Shown here: positions 49,157-59,835 of the stretch, one piece after another
Layout: every line of letters starts with the position of its first letter
Numbering within the stretch: the first letter of the stretch is position 1
From: Rhodobiaceae bacterium
Lineage (GTDB): Bacteria > Pseudomonadota > Alphaproteobacteria > Parvibaculales > Parvibaculaceae
Direction: 5' to 3'
Assembly: GCA_021404525.1 (NCBI GenBank)
Contig: JAAWWE010000001.1
Coordinates: 558,001 to 622,000, forward strand
Length of the DNA stretch: 64,000 nt
Program-made: the position numbers and the translations under genes
The notes under the pieces: generated by a model
What the model was told of the DNA's origin: nothing
The model's database searches: none
What the model saw: only the letters and a program-made list of their open reading frames with translations

Positions 49157-49750
49157 TCAGGCCGGGAGCACGCGTTTTACGCCTGCCAGGTCCAGAAAGT
49201 TAGCAAGAATCTCGCGCCCATTTTCTGACGCAATACTTTCAGGGTGAAACTGAACGCCATGAATTGGAAGAGTTGTGTGCTGCACGCCCATAATGACCCC
49301 GTCATCACTGCGCGCTGTCACCTCAAGGCAATCAGGAAGAGTTTCAGGCGCGATGGTAAGCGAATGATACCGGGTCGCCTCAAACGGGTTTGGGAGTCCG
49401 GCAAACACGCCTTTTCCCTCATGAGAGATTGGGCTCATTTTGCCGTGCATCATCTCAGGTGCCCGCACGATGGTAGCGCCAAACGCCTGCCCAATGGACT
49501 GGTGACCGAGGCACACACCAAAGAGCGGCAATTCTGCTTCTGCAGCTGCTGCAACGAGTTCAAGGCAGATGCCAGCGCGATCTGGATCGCAAGGACCTGG
49601 TGAGATAACGATGGCGTCTGGCTTCAGGGCCATGGCGTCATCCACACTGATCTGGTCGTTCCGGTGCACCACACATTCGGCACCCACATCCCCCAGGAAA
49701 TGAACCAGGTTGTAGGTGAAACTGTCGTAATTATCGATCAGTAGCAGCAT
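49157..49750 (-). CDS. trpG: Anthranilate synthase component II (glutamine amidotransferase)
   Basis: A 197-residue class I amidotransferase that supplies ammonia to TrpE. It begins [21 protein letters not shown]. The catalytic Cys lies in [18 protein letters not shown] and the His-Glu pair in [11 protein letters not shown]. The frame is open to 49906, but the ATG at 49750 has GGAG 9 bases upstream and gives the family start. It shares the trpGDC run; trpE lies 1.4 kb away on the same strand, beyond an oppositely oriented gene. It might also serve p-aminobenzoate synthesis, as in bacteria with one such subunit. Confidence 0.95.
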   Translation of the reverse strand: MLLLIDNYDSFTYNLVHFLGDVGAECVVHRNDQISVDDAMALKPDAIVISPGPCDPDRAGICLELVAAAAEAELPLFGVCLGHQSIGQAFGATIVRAPEMMHGKMSPISHEGKGVFAGLPNPFEATRYHSLTIAPETLPDCLEVTARSDDGVIMGVQHTTLPIHGVQFHPESIASENGREILANFLDLAGVKRVLPA

Positions 49751-49992
49751 CGCTGCGCGCTCCATGTGAGGTACGGGGAAAACCGTGTTTAAGTGATTGC
49801 AATATAGGGACTTTCTTATAGGCACGCCCAACTCCGGCAACAAGAGCGACAAATCTCCGATCGAAATCTGTGGATAAGCCGTTTCCGTCCATTGCGAAGC
49901 ATGCACTACATATGGTGAAATAGGCTTGGAAATCTACTGCATATTGGGGCCGTCCGCCTTTGCGGACAAATATGTGGTGAGGGAAATGCAAC

Positions 49993-51174
49993 GTGCTGCA
50001 GGACGAGAAAAAAGACGTCAAACCGTCTGATCCGGTCGGGTCGGGCGGCTATGCGCTTGCGATTTGTGCGGCGCTGGCTTTAGGCGCCTTGGTCGGCCTC
50101 TCGGCGGGGTACGCGCTGCCTGACAGAGACACTGACCCGAAGGTCGTTGGTCAGGCTGAGAAGAGTGAGGCCCGCGCCCGGGCCATCGCATCGGCTGGCT
50201 TGGAAGTGCCTTTAGCGTCCAATCGGCCCATGCCGCGAATTCTTGGACCAGCAAGCGCACAGGCCGTCACGATGCCCGGGCGTCCAGATGTAGCGGTGGT
50301 CGCTGAAGCGAGCGGGCATCTTCTGGTGATTGACGACGAGCCGCCGGTTGCAAAACCAGAAGCGGATATCCTTGACCTACCGGCAGATTTCGCGGCGGCC
50401 GATGTGGCGGTCGCGCTGCAGTCAGCCCAACCCATTCTCGAGCCGGTGAGCCTGCCGCAGGCGGAACCGCTGAAGCCCCAGATTGCAGTGGTAATGGATG
50501 ATCTAGGGCTCGACCCCAAATCGACCCGACGGGCAATTGCGCTGCCTGCCGAAGTCACCCTTTCGTTCCTGCCTTATGGTCGGGCATCACAAGGTCTTGC
50601 GGAGGAGGCCTTGGCGCGGGGCCATGAGGTAATGGTCCACATTCCCATGGAGCCTGAGGGTGATGCTGACCCTGGCCCCAATGCACTCTTGATCAGCCAA
50701 TCAACCGACCAAATCGCGTCACTTCTGGCTCAGCAGCTGGACCAGTTTCCAGGCGCCATAGGCTTCAACAATCATATGGGAAGCCGATTTACGGCAGATG
50801 TGCGCGCTCTGTTGCCTGTTATGCGCGAAGCCCGCGCCAGAGGCATGCTGTTTCTCGATAGTCGAACCTCGGCCAACACCCTTGCGGCAAAGATCGGAGA
50901 AGCTGCGGGGGCGACGACTGTCAGTCGGGACGTCTTTTTGGATCACGCTGCCGGTGCGGACGGTCTGTTGGCGCAATTGGATGAGCTTGAGAAAACAGCC
51001 CGTGCAACAGGCAGGGCCATCGCAATCGCTCACCCTCATGAACTGACGCTCGATGTTCTTGAAGTCTGGACGCTCGGTTTGGCAAGCAAGGGACTGGTGT
51101 TAGCCCCCATCAGCAAAGTGGCTGATCCAGACGCGCCAACTGATGCAGGATTACTGGCCGCGTCCCGCCTCTGA
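49993..51174 (+). CDS. Divergent polysaccharide deacetylase family protein
   Basis: A 393-residue protein of the divergent polysaccharide deacetylase (DUF610/YibQ) family. One N-terminal helix (about 20-42) anchors a periplasmic chain: a low-complexity Ala/Pro-rich linker to ~155, then the NodB-like domain from IAVVMDDLGLDPKSTRRAIALPAEVTLSFLPY. The HEVMVHIPMEPEG, GFNNHMGSRFTAD, and AIAIAHPHELTLDVL motifs supply the metal-site residues. It starts with a GTG at 49993 after GAGGGAAA. It is divergent from trpG and convergent with trpE, whose 3' end it overlaps by 24 bases. Homologues are often found beside ctpA and envC; here it lies inside the trp cluster. Confidence 0.85.
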   Translation: MLQDEKKDVKPSDPVGSGGYALAICAALALGALVGLSAGYALPDRDTDPKVVGQAEKSEARARAIASAGLEVPLASNRPMPRILGPASAQAVTMPGRPDVAVVAEASGHLLVIDDEPPVAKPEADILDLPADFAAADVAVALQSAQPILEPVSLPQAEPLKPQIAVVMDDLGLDPKSTRRAIALPAEVTLSFLPYGRASQGLAEEALARGHEVMVHIPMEPEGDADPGPNALLISQSTDQIASLLAQQLDQFPGAIGFNNHMGSRFTADVRALLPVMREARARGMLFLDSRTSANTLAAKIGEAAGATTVSRDVFLDHAAGADGLLAQLDELEKTARATGRAIAIAHPHELTLDVLEVWTLGLASKGLVLAPISKVADPDAPTDAGLLAASRL

Positions 51175-52662
51175 CGCATACCGGACAGCTTCCTCCGCCG
51201 CTCGGAAGAGTGCTTTAGCCTTGTTCACGGACTCCGCATATTCATATTCCGGCGTAGAGTCAGCCACAACACCACCCCCCGCCTGGACATACATTTTGCC
51301 GTCTTTCACAACCGCCGTGCGCAGCACAATGCATGTATCCATATCGCCACCAGCCGAGAAATACCCGACAAGGCCTGCATAGGCGCCGCGTTTCTCAAGC
51401 TCCAGCTCATCAATGATTTCCATGGCGCGGACCTTGGGGGCGCCCGAGACGGTTCCGGCTGGGTGCCCCGCAATCAACGCTGCAATGGCATCGAACCGAG
51501 GATCAAGGTCACCCTCCACATTCGATACGATGTGAATGAGGTGGGAGGTATATTGCAGCGCGAACTGGTCAGTCACTTCGACGGAACCAAGTTTCGAGAC
51601 GCGACCAACATCATTGCGCCCCAAATCCAGGAGCATCAAATGCTCCGCGCGTTCTTTTGGATCGCTCAGCAGCTCTTCTGCAATCGCAGCGTCTTCGGCG
51701 CGGTTTGCACCTCTGTGCCGGGTGCCCGCAATAGGCCGAATAGTGACCCTCCCATCCCTCACACGCACGAGGATTTCTGGGCTCGACCCAACAAGGGAGA
51801 ATCCTTCGAAGTTTAGAAAGAAGAGATAGGGCGATGGATTGATCCGCCGGAGCGCCCGGTAGAGAGAGAAAGGGGGAAGTTCAAAATCGGTTTCAAATCT
51901 CTGACTCAACACAGCCTGAAAAATGTCTCCGGCAGCGATGTATTCCTTCGCGCGCGTGACCATATCGAAATAGGTCCCTTTAGGCGTATTGGATCTGGGA
52001 GCCGGCAGCGCTGCAACATCCACTTCAGGCTCAGCGTGAGGCAGCGCCTGGTCAAAACGTGTGATGGTCCGCTCAAGCCGGTCGAGCGCTTTCTCATAGG
52101 CCATTTTGGCGGTGGTGGCTTCATGGGGACGCACCGGTGTGACGAGCATGACCTCGTCTTTGACCGAGTCAAAAACCGCAATGATCGTTGGACGCAAAAA
52201 AAGCCCATCTGGCAGGCCCAGGGCATCCGGGTTTTCGTTTGGCAGATGCTCCATCAGACGCACAGCGTCATAGCCCATATAACCGAAAACCCCTGCTGAC
52301 ATGGGCGGCAGATCCTCGGGCAGGTCAATATGAGCGCCTTCTATGAAGTCTCTAAGCGCATCCAAGGTTCCCTTGTCGCAAGCCTCAAATGCAGAAGGCT
52401 CATGCTCTGCATTCAGATTGAGGGATGCGTTGTTACCCTGTGCTTTCCAGATGGCATCAGGGTTTAAGCCAATGATGGAATAGCGGCCGCGGGTATCGCC
52501 ACCTTCCACCGATTCCAAGAGGAAGCTGTTGGGTTGCTCCGCAGCGATTTTGAGATAGACGGAGACCGGCGTCTCAAGGTCTGCAACCAGCCGCGTCCAG
52601 ACGACCTGAGCCACTCCATTGGAGTAGACAGACTCAAAATCATTGAACGCTGGATGAAACAT
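51151..52662 (-). CDS. trpE: Anthranilate synthase component I
   Basis: A 503-residue chorismate-utilising enzyme that makes anthranilate with TrpG. The N-terminal LLESVEGGDTRGRYSIIGLNP (about 48-68) is the tryptophan feedback site region (LLES). The C-terminal chorismate domain has AAGDIFQAVLSQRFE, GSSPEILVRV, RPIAGTRHRG, DLGRNDVGRVSKLGSV, HPAGTVSGAPKVRAMEIIDELE and ADSTPEYEYAES. It starts 71 bases after the stop of the PpiD-like gene. No Trp-rich leader or attenuator is seen in that spacer. Confidence 0.96.
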   Translation of the reverse strand: MFHPAFNDFESVYSNGVAQVVWTRLVADLETPVSVYLKIAAEQPNSFLLESVEGGDTRGRYSIIGLNPDAIWKAQGNNASLNLNAEHEPSAFEACDKGTLDALRDFIEGAHIDLPEDLPPMSAGVFGYMGYDAVRLMEHLPNENPDALGLPDGLFLRPTIIAVFDSVKDEVMLVTPVRPHEATTAKMAYEKALDRLERTITRFDQALPHAEPEVDVAALPAPRSNTPKGTYFDMVTRAKEYIAAGDIFQAVLSQRFETDFELPPFSLYRALRRINPSPYLFFLNFEGFSLVGSSPEILVRVRDGRVTIRPIAGTRHRGANRAEDAAIAEELLSDPKERAEHLMLLDLGRNDVGRVSKLGSVEVTDQFALQYTSHLIHIVSNVEGDLDPRFDAIAALIAGHPAGTVSGAPKVRAMEIIDELELEKRGAYAGLVGYFSAGGDMDTCIVLRTAVVKDGKMYVQAGGGVVADSTPEYEYAESVNKAKALFRAAEEAVRYASEAGRGQ

Positions 52663-52723
52663 GAAACATTCCGCCTCGAGCTGTTGCCGAGATCGGTCTC
52701 CTTTTGGTCAGATAGAATGTGGT

Positions 52724-52738
52724 GCTGATTGGATCAGC
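52724..52738 (-). repeat. Short hairpin at the foldase/trpE junction
   Basis: GCTGAT, a 3-base loop, ATCAGC: a perfect 6-bp stem that includes the stop codon of the PpiD-like gene. No T run follows, so it is not an intrinsic terminator. It may protect or process the message between the two genes. Confidence 0.3.
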
Positions 52739-54632
52739 CGCCGGTCGCTGGCGAAAGCATCTGGTCCAAGAGCCCGTAGTTGACTTCTACCTCATACTTC
52801 TCCTGCAATGCGACGACAAGTGAAGCAATGAGATCATCAGAGGCGGTTGTTTTCAGGCCCTCTTCAATTTCGGAAAGTTCAACAGTTCCGTCGCCAGGCT
52901 CAGGCGTTTCAATTGAGGCCACCTGCATCAGAACCATGCTGTCCCCAAAGCCTGCCAGGGCATGAGTGAACTTGTCGACAGGTGTCGCAAACACATTGGT
53001 GACGCCAATGCGCGAGAAGGTTTCATTATTAAAACGACGCACCATGAGCGGAGAGGTGAGGGCCGCACGGCCAAATTCTTGTGCAATTTTGTCGATGCTC
53101 TCGCCGATGTTTCCCCGGTCAACAAGAGATTGGGCAAGCTCTTCGAGAAGAACTTTGCGCTGCTCACGTTTCCACAGCGCGATGACATCGTCGCGAACCT
53201 CGTCAAGGGGATTCAATTTAGCCGGCGTCACATCGGTCACCTCGACCCAGAAATAGCCTTCATCGTCCAGATCTCCGGCTGGGATTTCGATCCCGATATC
53301 ATTTGCAAACACCAGCGGCATCAAACCCTGAATGCTTGGCATGTTCTCTGGTGGAGGTCCGGCGACAGTTAGTCCCTGCTGTGTGACACCTTCAACAGTG
53401 ATCAGGTCGAGTGATTGACTGCGAGCGATCTCAGCGAGCAGGGCGCCACCCGCGCGCTCGTCCTCGATTTCGTTATAGATGTCGAACACAGCGTCAGACG
53501 CCTGTTGAGCTACCAATTCCTGCTGCAGCTCATCACGCACATCTTTATAGACAGCGGGAACGGCAGGTTTAATGCCTGTAACAATCAGGACTACCGGGCC
53601 AAGAGGCCCATCAATGGGATCGCTGACTCCCCCTTCTTCGAGCTCAAAAGCAGCATTGCCGATACCAGGGCTAAGGAAGCCTGTAATTGTCGCATCGCTG
53701 ATCGTGACATCGTCAATGTTGAGGTCGACACCAGCCAGCACTTCTTCAATCGCAGCGCCAGCGCGAAGGTTGTCACTAATCTCAAGCGCCTTGGTTGCGT
53801 CAGGCGCGGGAATTTGCACAACCGACCTTGTTTCCTGTTGATCGTATGATCCACGACGATCTTCGAATTCTGAGCGCAGCACCTCTTCATCAACAGCGAG
53901 TGTTGGGGCAATGTCGCTGGGGCGAATGGAGACGACGCTGAAGGAGCGGGTTTCAGGCCGGGTAAACCGGATCGCCGCCTGGGCGTGATAGGCTTCAAGA
54001 ATGTCTTCCGCAGGGTCTTCGATGTTTTCGACAAGATCCGGCGGAAGTGTGATGTAGCGAACACTGCGGCGCTCATATCGGTACTCATAGAGTGCCTGAG
54101 CGAGCCCAGCAGCAGGCGTTGCGCCGGCTGTAACCGTTGAGAGCAGCTGATCTCGGGTCAGAAAGTCCCGACGGTCGGCAACGAACACCTGTTCTGAAAG
54201 CTGGTTTTGACGGAGCGCCAACTCAAAGGTTTGACGGTCAAACTGTCCGAATGCGCCAAAAAATGTTTCGTCGGTTCGGATATCAGTCGCAACCATCTCA
54301 TCAGAGGCAGCTAGGCCTAAGGCACGAGCCTCTTCGGACAGAACGGCGGAACCGGCGAGTTGTGATAGCACACGACGGTCAATGCCGTAGCGTCGTCCAT
54401 CTTGCGGTGACACGTATTGGCCAATCTGGTCACTGAAGTCGTCAAGACGCTGCGCATATTCTGCGTTGAAGCGCTGAGCGCTGATTTCGGTTTCACCGGC
54501 GGTAAGGACCGTATCACTCCCGAGCCCGGTCAGGATGTCGCCAATGCCCCAAACTGCAAAAGCAGCCACCAATGGGATGATGATGAGGTAAGCGACCCAG
54601 CCGCTTGCAGTTTTTCTCAGTTGGTGGAGCAT
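52734..54632 (-). CDS. ppiD: PpiD-like periplasmic foldase (SurA N-terminal/rotamase)
   Basis: A 632-residue membrane-anchored folding factor. The start MLHQLRKTASGWVAYLIIIPLVAAFAVWGIGDIL gives one N-terminal helix (about residues 12-34). A SurA_N chaperone domain follows (GETEISAQRFNAEYAQRLDDF, about 46-170), then a PPIC-type rotamase region (about 255-370; AAFELEEGGVSDPIDGPLGPVVLIV). A long second helical part is typical of PpiD. Position before trpE and divergent from tpiA is conserved in alphaproteobacteria. It likely helps outer-membrane and secreted proteins leaving the Sec translocon. Confidence 0.9.
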   Translation of the reverse strand: MLHQLRKTASGWVAYLIIIPLVAAFAVWGIGDILTGLGSDTVLTAGETEISAQRFNAEYAQRLDDFSDQIGQYVSPQDGRRYGIDRRVLSQLAGSAVLSEEARALGLAASDEMVATDIRTDETFFGAFGQFDRQTFELALRQNQLSEQVFVADRRDFLTRDQLLSTVTAGATPAAGLAQALYEYRYERRSVRYITLPPDLVENIEDPAEDILEAYHAQAAIRFTRPETRSFSVVSIRPSDIAPTLAVDEEVLRSEFEDRRGSYDQQETRSVVQIPAPDATKALEISDNLRAGAAIEEVLAGVDLNIDDVTISDATITGFLSPGIGNAAFELEEGGVSDPIDGPLGPVVLIVTGIKPAVPAVYKDVRDELQQELVAQQASDAVFDIYNEIEDERAGGALLAEIARSQSLDLITVEGVTQQGLTVAGPPPENMPSIQGLMPLVFANDIGIEIPAGDLDDEGYFWVEVTDVTPAKLNPLDEVRDDVIALWKREQRKVLLEELAQSLVDRGNIGESIDKIAQEFGRAALTSPLMVRRFNNETFSRIGVTNVFATPVDKFTHALAGFGDSMVLMQVASIETPEPGDGTVELSEIEEGLKTTASDDLIASLVVALQEKYEVEVNYGLLDQMLSPATGG

Positions 54633-54845
54633 GTGCGTATTGTCTTTCGCCGCCTGGCAGTAAGTGTAAAAAGGGACGCCAAATCAGCGCCCCCAGACGG
54701 TGCGCATGATACGGGGGCGGTCCAGTTAAGGGCAAGTGGCATAAAAGAAAATTGGCGTGGAGATCGGCTCTTTCTTGGCGCTTCGCAACAGTTCTGGTAA
54801 ACGCAGATATAAACTGCTCACGAGAGCTTTCAGGGAGATGAGAAT

Positions 54846-55607
54846 ATGGCTGTAAGAAAACCCAAACCGTTGGTTGCCGGAAATTGGAAGATGAACGGCC
54901 TGAAAGCCTCTGTGAAAGAGGTAAATGCCCTCAACGCTAAACTGAAAAAAGCCGGGCGCGTTCCCTGTGAAGTGCTGATTTGCCCACCCATGCCCTCGGT
55001 CCAGGCATTTGCAGCCAAGGCAAAGGGCAGCAAGGTCGCGATCGGCGCACAGGACTGCCACGCCAACCAAAGCGGAGCCCACACCGGTGACGTGAGCGCT
55101 GAGATGCTCAAAGATATTGGCGCCAAGTTCGTGATTGTCGGCCACTCTGAGCGCCGAGCCGATCACGGCGAAACCAGTGCAGAGGTGAAGGCGAAGGCCT
55201 TGGCGGCTCACAGGGCTGGTATCACGGCCATTGTCTGTGTAGGTGAAACAGAAAAAGAACGAGATGCTGGCGACACGCTCAAAGTTATCACGAGCCAGCT
55301 CAAAGGCTCCTTGGATGATGGCTTTACTGCCAAAAACACGGTCATCGCCTATGAGCCCGTCTGGGCCATCGGAACCGGCCGTACGCCCACGCCCGAGGAT
55401 GTTGCCAAGGTCCACGCCCATATTCGTAAGCGCCTGACGGCTCGTTTTGGGGATGATGGGGCGGGTTTTCGTGTCCTCTATGGCGGGTCAGTTAAACCAT
55501 CAAACGCTGATGAGCTTATGAGCGTGCCAAATGTAAATGGTGCCCTGGTTGGCGGTGCGAGTCTCAAAGCCACAGACTTTTTTGGGATCATCTCCGCCTA
55601 CATTTGA
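54846..55607 (+). CDS. tpiA: Triose-phosphate isomerase
   Basis: A 253-residue TIM-barrel enzyme that interconverts dihydroxyacetone phosphate and glyceraldehyde 3-phosphate. The substrate Asn and Lys are in AGNWKMNGL (about residues 11-19), the catalytic His in [10 protein letters not shown], the catalytic Glu in [18 protein letters not shown] (with loop 6), and the phosphate site in [14 protein letters not shown] at 54846 has AGGGAG upstream. Divergent from the foldase gene; secG and pyrG follow after an inserted gene pair. Confidence 0.97.
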   Translation: MAVRKPKPLVAGNWKMNGLKASVKEVNALNAKLKKAGRVPCEVLICPPMPSVQAFAAKAKGSKVAIGAQDCHANQSGAHTGDVSAEMLKDIGAKFVIVGHSERRADHGETSAEVKAKALAAHRAGITAIVCVGETEKERDAGDTLKVITSQLKGSLDDGFTAKNTVIAYEPVWAIGTGRTPTPEDVAKVHAHIRKRLTARFGDDGAGFRVLYGGSVKPSNADELMSVPNVNGALVGGASLKATDFFGIISAYI

Positions 55608-55656
55608 TGTCTTGAGAAGCTGAGTCTGAAAAGTTCTCTAAGTGTATGAAATAAAA

Positions 55657-56463
55657 CTAACTTATGAGTGTTGGCGTTACCATGGTGCTATAGAGGACGA
55701 GGGCTGTAACCGCAAAGCCCACGCCCAGGTTTGGCGCTGGATCGAGACCCTGGCGGCGTATCAGCTGCCAGGCCAAACCAAAATGCAGGATCGCCAGCAG
55801 AGGCAGGCCGAAATTGGTAATCAGGGCGAGAGCGCTCTCCGCATAGCCCAATTGTTCTGCCGCTAGGATGAACAGGATCGGGCTTAGGGCCACGGCCATG
55901 GTGCCGAGCCTGCGGTCGAGCACACCGGATTTGCGGATGCCAAGTCCTGCAAAAAACAGCCAAAAGCCCATAGCAATGTTGGATAAATGCTCTCCCACGA
56001 CCATGCCGGCATAGCGATTGAAGCTTCCTTCAATGAGCCCAATCATTTCCTTGGCCGACGCGCTGATCGTTGGGTCTGCCATCTGTTCTGCCAGATAGGG
56101 CATCAAAATGGCCCACCGACCAAATCCCATCGCCTGACCAACGCCTGTAATGGTGCCAAAAACAAGCGCGAGCGTAATGAGGCCACCACGGTACGGCCGC
56201 AAGGCCAGAGCCAGGAACACGGCAGCAAAAATCTGGGTAAACCCCGACATAGTGAGGGCCCAATAGGTCGCAACAATAACCGGCTGGTTTTCCCGAAAAA
56301 GGGCCAGACGTTCCTGAGTTGGCAGCCTGAGCACGTCCGGAAACTGAAACTCCACCGCCAGAGCGGTGAATCCACCAAACAAAATGACGATATGCAGAAC
56401 AAGAAAACCAGCGGCGGCGAGATAGATGGAACGTGTGGCTTGCTGAGGCTGTGACGTGGACAT
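55657..56463 (-). CDS. DUF4386-like integral membrane protein
   Basis: A 268-residue protein with about seven hydrophobic helices (roughly residues 14-36, 62-85, 90-112, 148-172, 182-204, 210-230 and 245-265). The layout and the middle segment (ISASAKEMIGLIEGSFNRYAGMVVGEHLSNIAMGFWLFFAGLGIRKSGVLDRRLG) resemble DUF4386 proteins, whose role is unknown. It is divergently transcribed from an AraC-type regulator across 97 bases, so it is probably that regulator's target. The pair separates tpiA from secG, which are usually near neighbours. Confidence 0.7.
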   Translation of the reverse strand: MSTSQPQQATRSIYLAAAGFLVLHIVILFGGFTALAVEFQFPDVLRLPTQERLALFRENQPVIVATYWALTMSGFTQIFAAVFLALALRPYRGGLITLALVFGTITGVGQAMGFGRWAILMPYLAEQMADPTISASAKEMIGLIEGSFNRYAGMVVGEHLSNIAMGFWLFFAGLGIRKSGVLDRRLGTMAVALSPILFILAAEQLGYAESALALITNFGLPLLAILHFGLAWQLIRRQGLDPAPNLGVGFAVTALVLYSTMVTPTLIS

Positions 56464-56560
56464 GATTTCAGTCTCCTACGAAAGTCTAACCTGACTTCGA
56501 GGTAACCCCTTTGACAATTAAAGACTTGAACATCTCCGCCACAGACCAAAGATTCAAGAT

Positions 56561-57571
56561 ATGGCTTTCGTAACCTACAAGGCGCCCAGTACAAAGCGCA
56601 GACCGGATACCGCTGACGGCTGGACCAGTTCGGGACTGACCGCTCTTGTCATCCGTGGCCTCGAGGCTCGCAGACCAGACCTGCTGCCCGCGGCGCTTAC
56701 CATGCCGGAATGCACCCATACCGCCCGTGCGCCGGCAGGCTTCAAGCGGGATTTGTTGACGAAGGCCTATGAGGGCGGCGGCGCAGCTTTGATACTTGAT
56801 CTGCGAGAGGACCTAAGACGGGTAGGTTTTGATCCAATCCTCCATGTGCTTCTCCGCTCACGAACACCAGCCATATTGGCTGAAAAATGGGGGCGCTTTG
56901 AGCGTTACACCCATTCGACGAACCGTCTGGAGCTGGTTCCCGCCGGTCCAGCAGCCTTTGAAACCCATCGGTACAAAAACACGGGCGGTAGCACCCATCC
57001 AGCCGAAGATCTGCTCATGTTGGGTGTCGTGGCGACACTTCTGGAGCAGATTGGCGCTGAGGGGGTTTCGGTCAGACTGACACCCAAAAATAGTGAACCG
57101 CTTGCCCTCATTGACGCCGGGCGGGTCGTAACCGGTGATGGGGAGCTTCCGGTGAGCACCGCCGTCGGGTGCATTGATTGGCAGGGCTTTGCCGCTCCCG
57201 GCCGTATCGATTGCGACACAGATAGATTGATCGTCTATGGCGGCAATGAAGATCAGCCGGTAACTGGAGCCATCACAAGCTTGATTTCGACAGATGTGGC
57301 GCGAGTGTGGACCTGGTCTGTCATATCTCAGGAACTTGCGCAGCCAGTCCGCAGCCTGCAAAGATCGCTCTCAAAGGAAGAAACCAGCCTGTCGGAGCTT
57401 GTTCGAGCGGTGAGGGTGCGCGAAGCCTGCCGCCTTTTGGAGGAAGACAAGCTTTCCCTGACACAGATAGGCTTTTGGTGCGGATTTTCAGATAGTGCTC
57501 ATTTTAGTCGGGACTTCAAAAGGTCCTTAGGCATGCCCCCAAGCGTCTATAGGGCCTCAAGTGTGGGATAG
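56561..57571 (+). CDS. AraC family transcriptional regulator
   Basis: A 336-residue regulator. The C-terminal ~90 residues carry the two AraC helix-turn-helices (SLSELVRAVRVREACRLLEEDKLSLTQIGFWCGFSDSAHFSRDFKRSLGMPPSVYRA). The N-terminal ~220 residues resemble the arabinose-binding/OruR-type sensor domain but show no diagnostic ligand motif. It is divergent from the DUF4386-like gene. The shared 97-base spacer holds TTGACA (56510-56515) and imperfect CTTGAA/TTCAAG arms that could be its operator. Confidence 0.88.
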   Translation: MAFVTYKAPSTKRRPDTADGWTSSGLTALVIRGLEARRPDLLPAALTMPECTHTARAPAGFKRDLLTKAYEGGGAALILDLREDLRRVGFDPILHVLLRSRTPAILAEKWGRFERYTHSTNRLELVPAGPAAFETHRYKNTGGSTHPAEDLLMLGVVATLLEQIGAEGVSVRLTPKNSEPLALIDAGRVVTGDGELPVSTAVGCIDWQGFAAPGRIDCDTDRLIVYGGNEDQPVTGAITSLISTDVARVWTWSVISQELAQPVRSLQRSLSKEETSLSELVRAVRVREACRLLEEDKLSLTQIGFWCGFSDSAHFSRDFKRSLGMPPSVYRASSVG

Positions 57572-57695
57572 TCCGAGATATTTAGCCGTTCTGGGCTGGC
57601 AAAACGGTGATTTGTGGGCTAGAAAACGCCCGGCCTGACGAAAGGCCACGAATTTATCGATTGGGCAAGATGCCCAGCCACCTGAGGAGCCAACC

Positions 57696-58079
57696 ATGGC
57701 CACCATTCTGCTTGTGATCCATCTGCTGATCGCAATTGCACTTGTTGCCACGATTTTGCTGCAGCGCTCAGAAGGCGGTGCTTTGGGCATCGGTGGCGGC
57801 GGAGGTGGCGGCCTGGTTTCTAACCGGGGCGCCGGTAACATGCTCACGCGTGCTTCTGCAATTTTGGCTGGTCTCTTCTTCCTCACCAGCATCAGTCTGA
57901 CGCTCCTCTACAAGCAGGAAAGCGGCAATAGCTCGATTCTGGATACTGTCCCGATTGATGAATCAGCACCATTGGTGCCGAACACAGACGGGGATGCTGT
58001 TCCAGTGACGCCAGCTCCAGCTCCTTTGGGGGCTGAAGAGCCAGCATCGCAAGGGCCGCTTGTTCCTCGCGCCGAGTAA
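57696..58079 (+). CDS. secG: Preprotein translocase subunit SecG
   Basis: A 127-residue two-helix subunit of the Sec channel. The first helix (TILLVIHLLIAIALVATILLQRSEGG) is followed by the glycine-rich loop GALGIGGGGGGGLVSNRGAGNMLTRA and the second helix (ASAILAGLFFLTSISLTLLY), exactly the SecG layout. The last ~50 residues are a Pro/Ala/Glu-rich tail, longer than in E. coli but usual in alphaproteobacteria. The AGGAG site is 8 bases before the ATG. pyrG follows, in conserved order. Confidence 0.95.
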   Translation: MATILLVIHLLIAIALVATILLQRSEGGALGIGGGGGGGLVSNRGAGNMLTRASAILAGLFFLTSISLTLLYKQESGNSSILDTVPIDESAPLVPNTDGDAVPVTPAPAPLGAEEPASQGPLVPRAE

Positions 58080-58176
58080 CTTCTCGGGAAACCGGGGCTT
58101 CTTAGCCACTGTTTTAAAGAATTTGTCCTCAGCGTGTTTATCCGCTTCGAATCGCTGTGCGTTCCATATAGTTTGA

Positions 58177-59814
<1,638 letters not shown>

Positions 59815-59835
59815 GCTTTCGCAGCAGCGCAAGGG

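Noticed and set aside
52663-52733. Tryptophan attenuator before trpE
   Set aside because: Only 71 bases separate the foldase stop from trpE. There is no Trp-codon leader peptide and no terminator/antiterminator pair.
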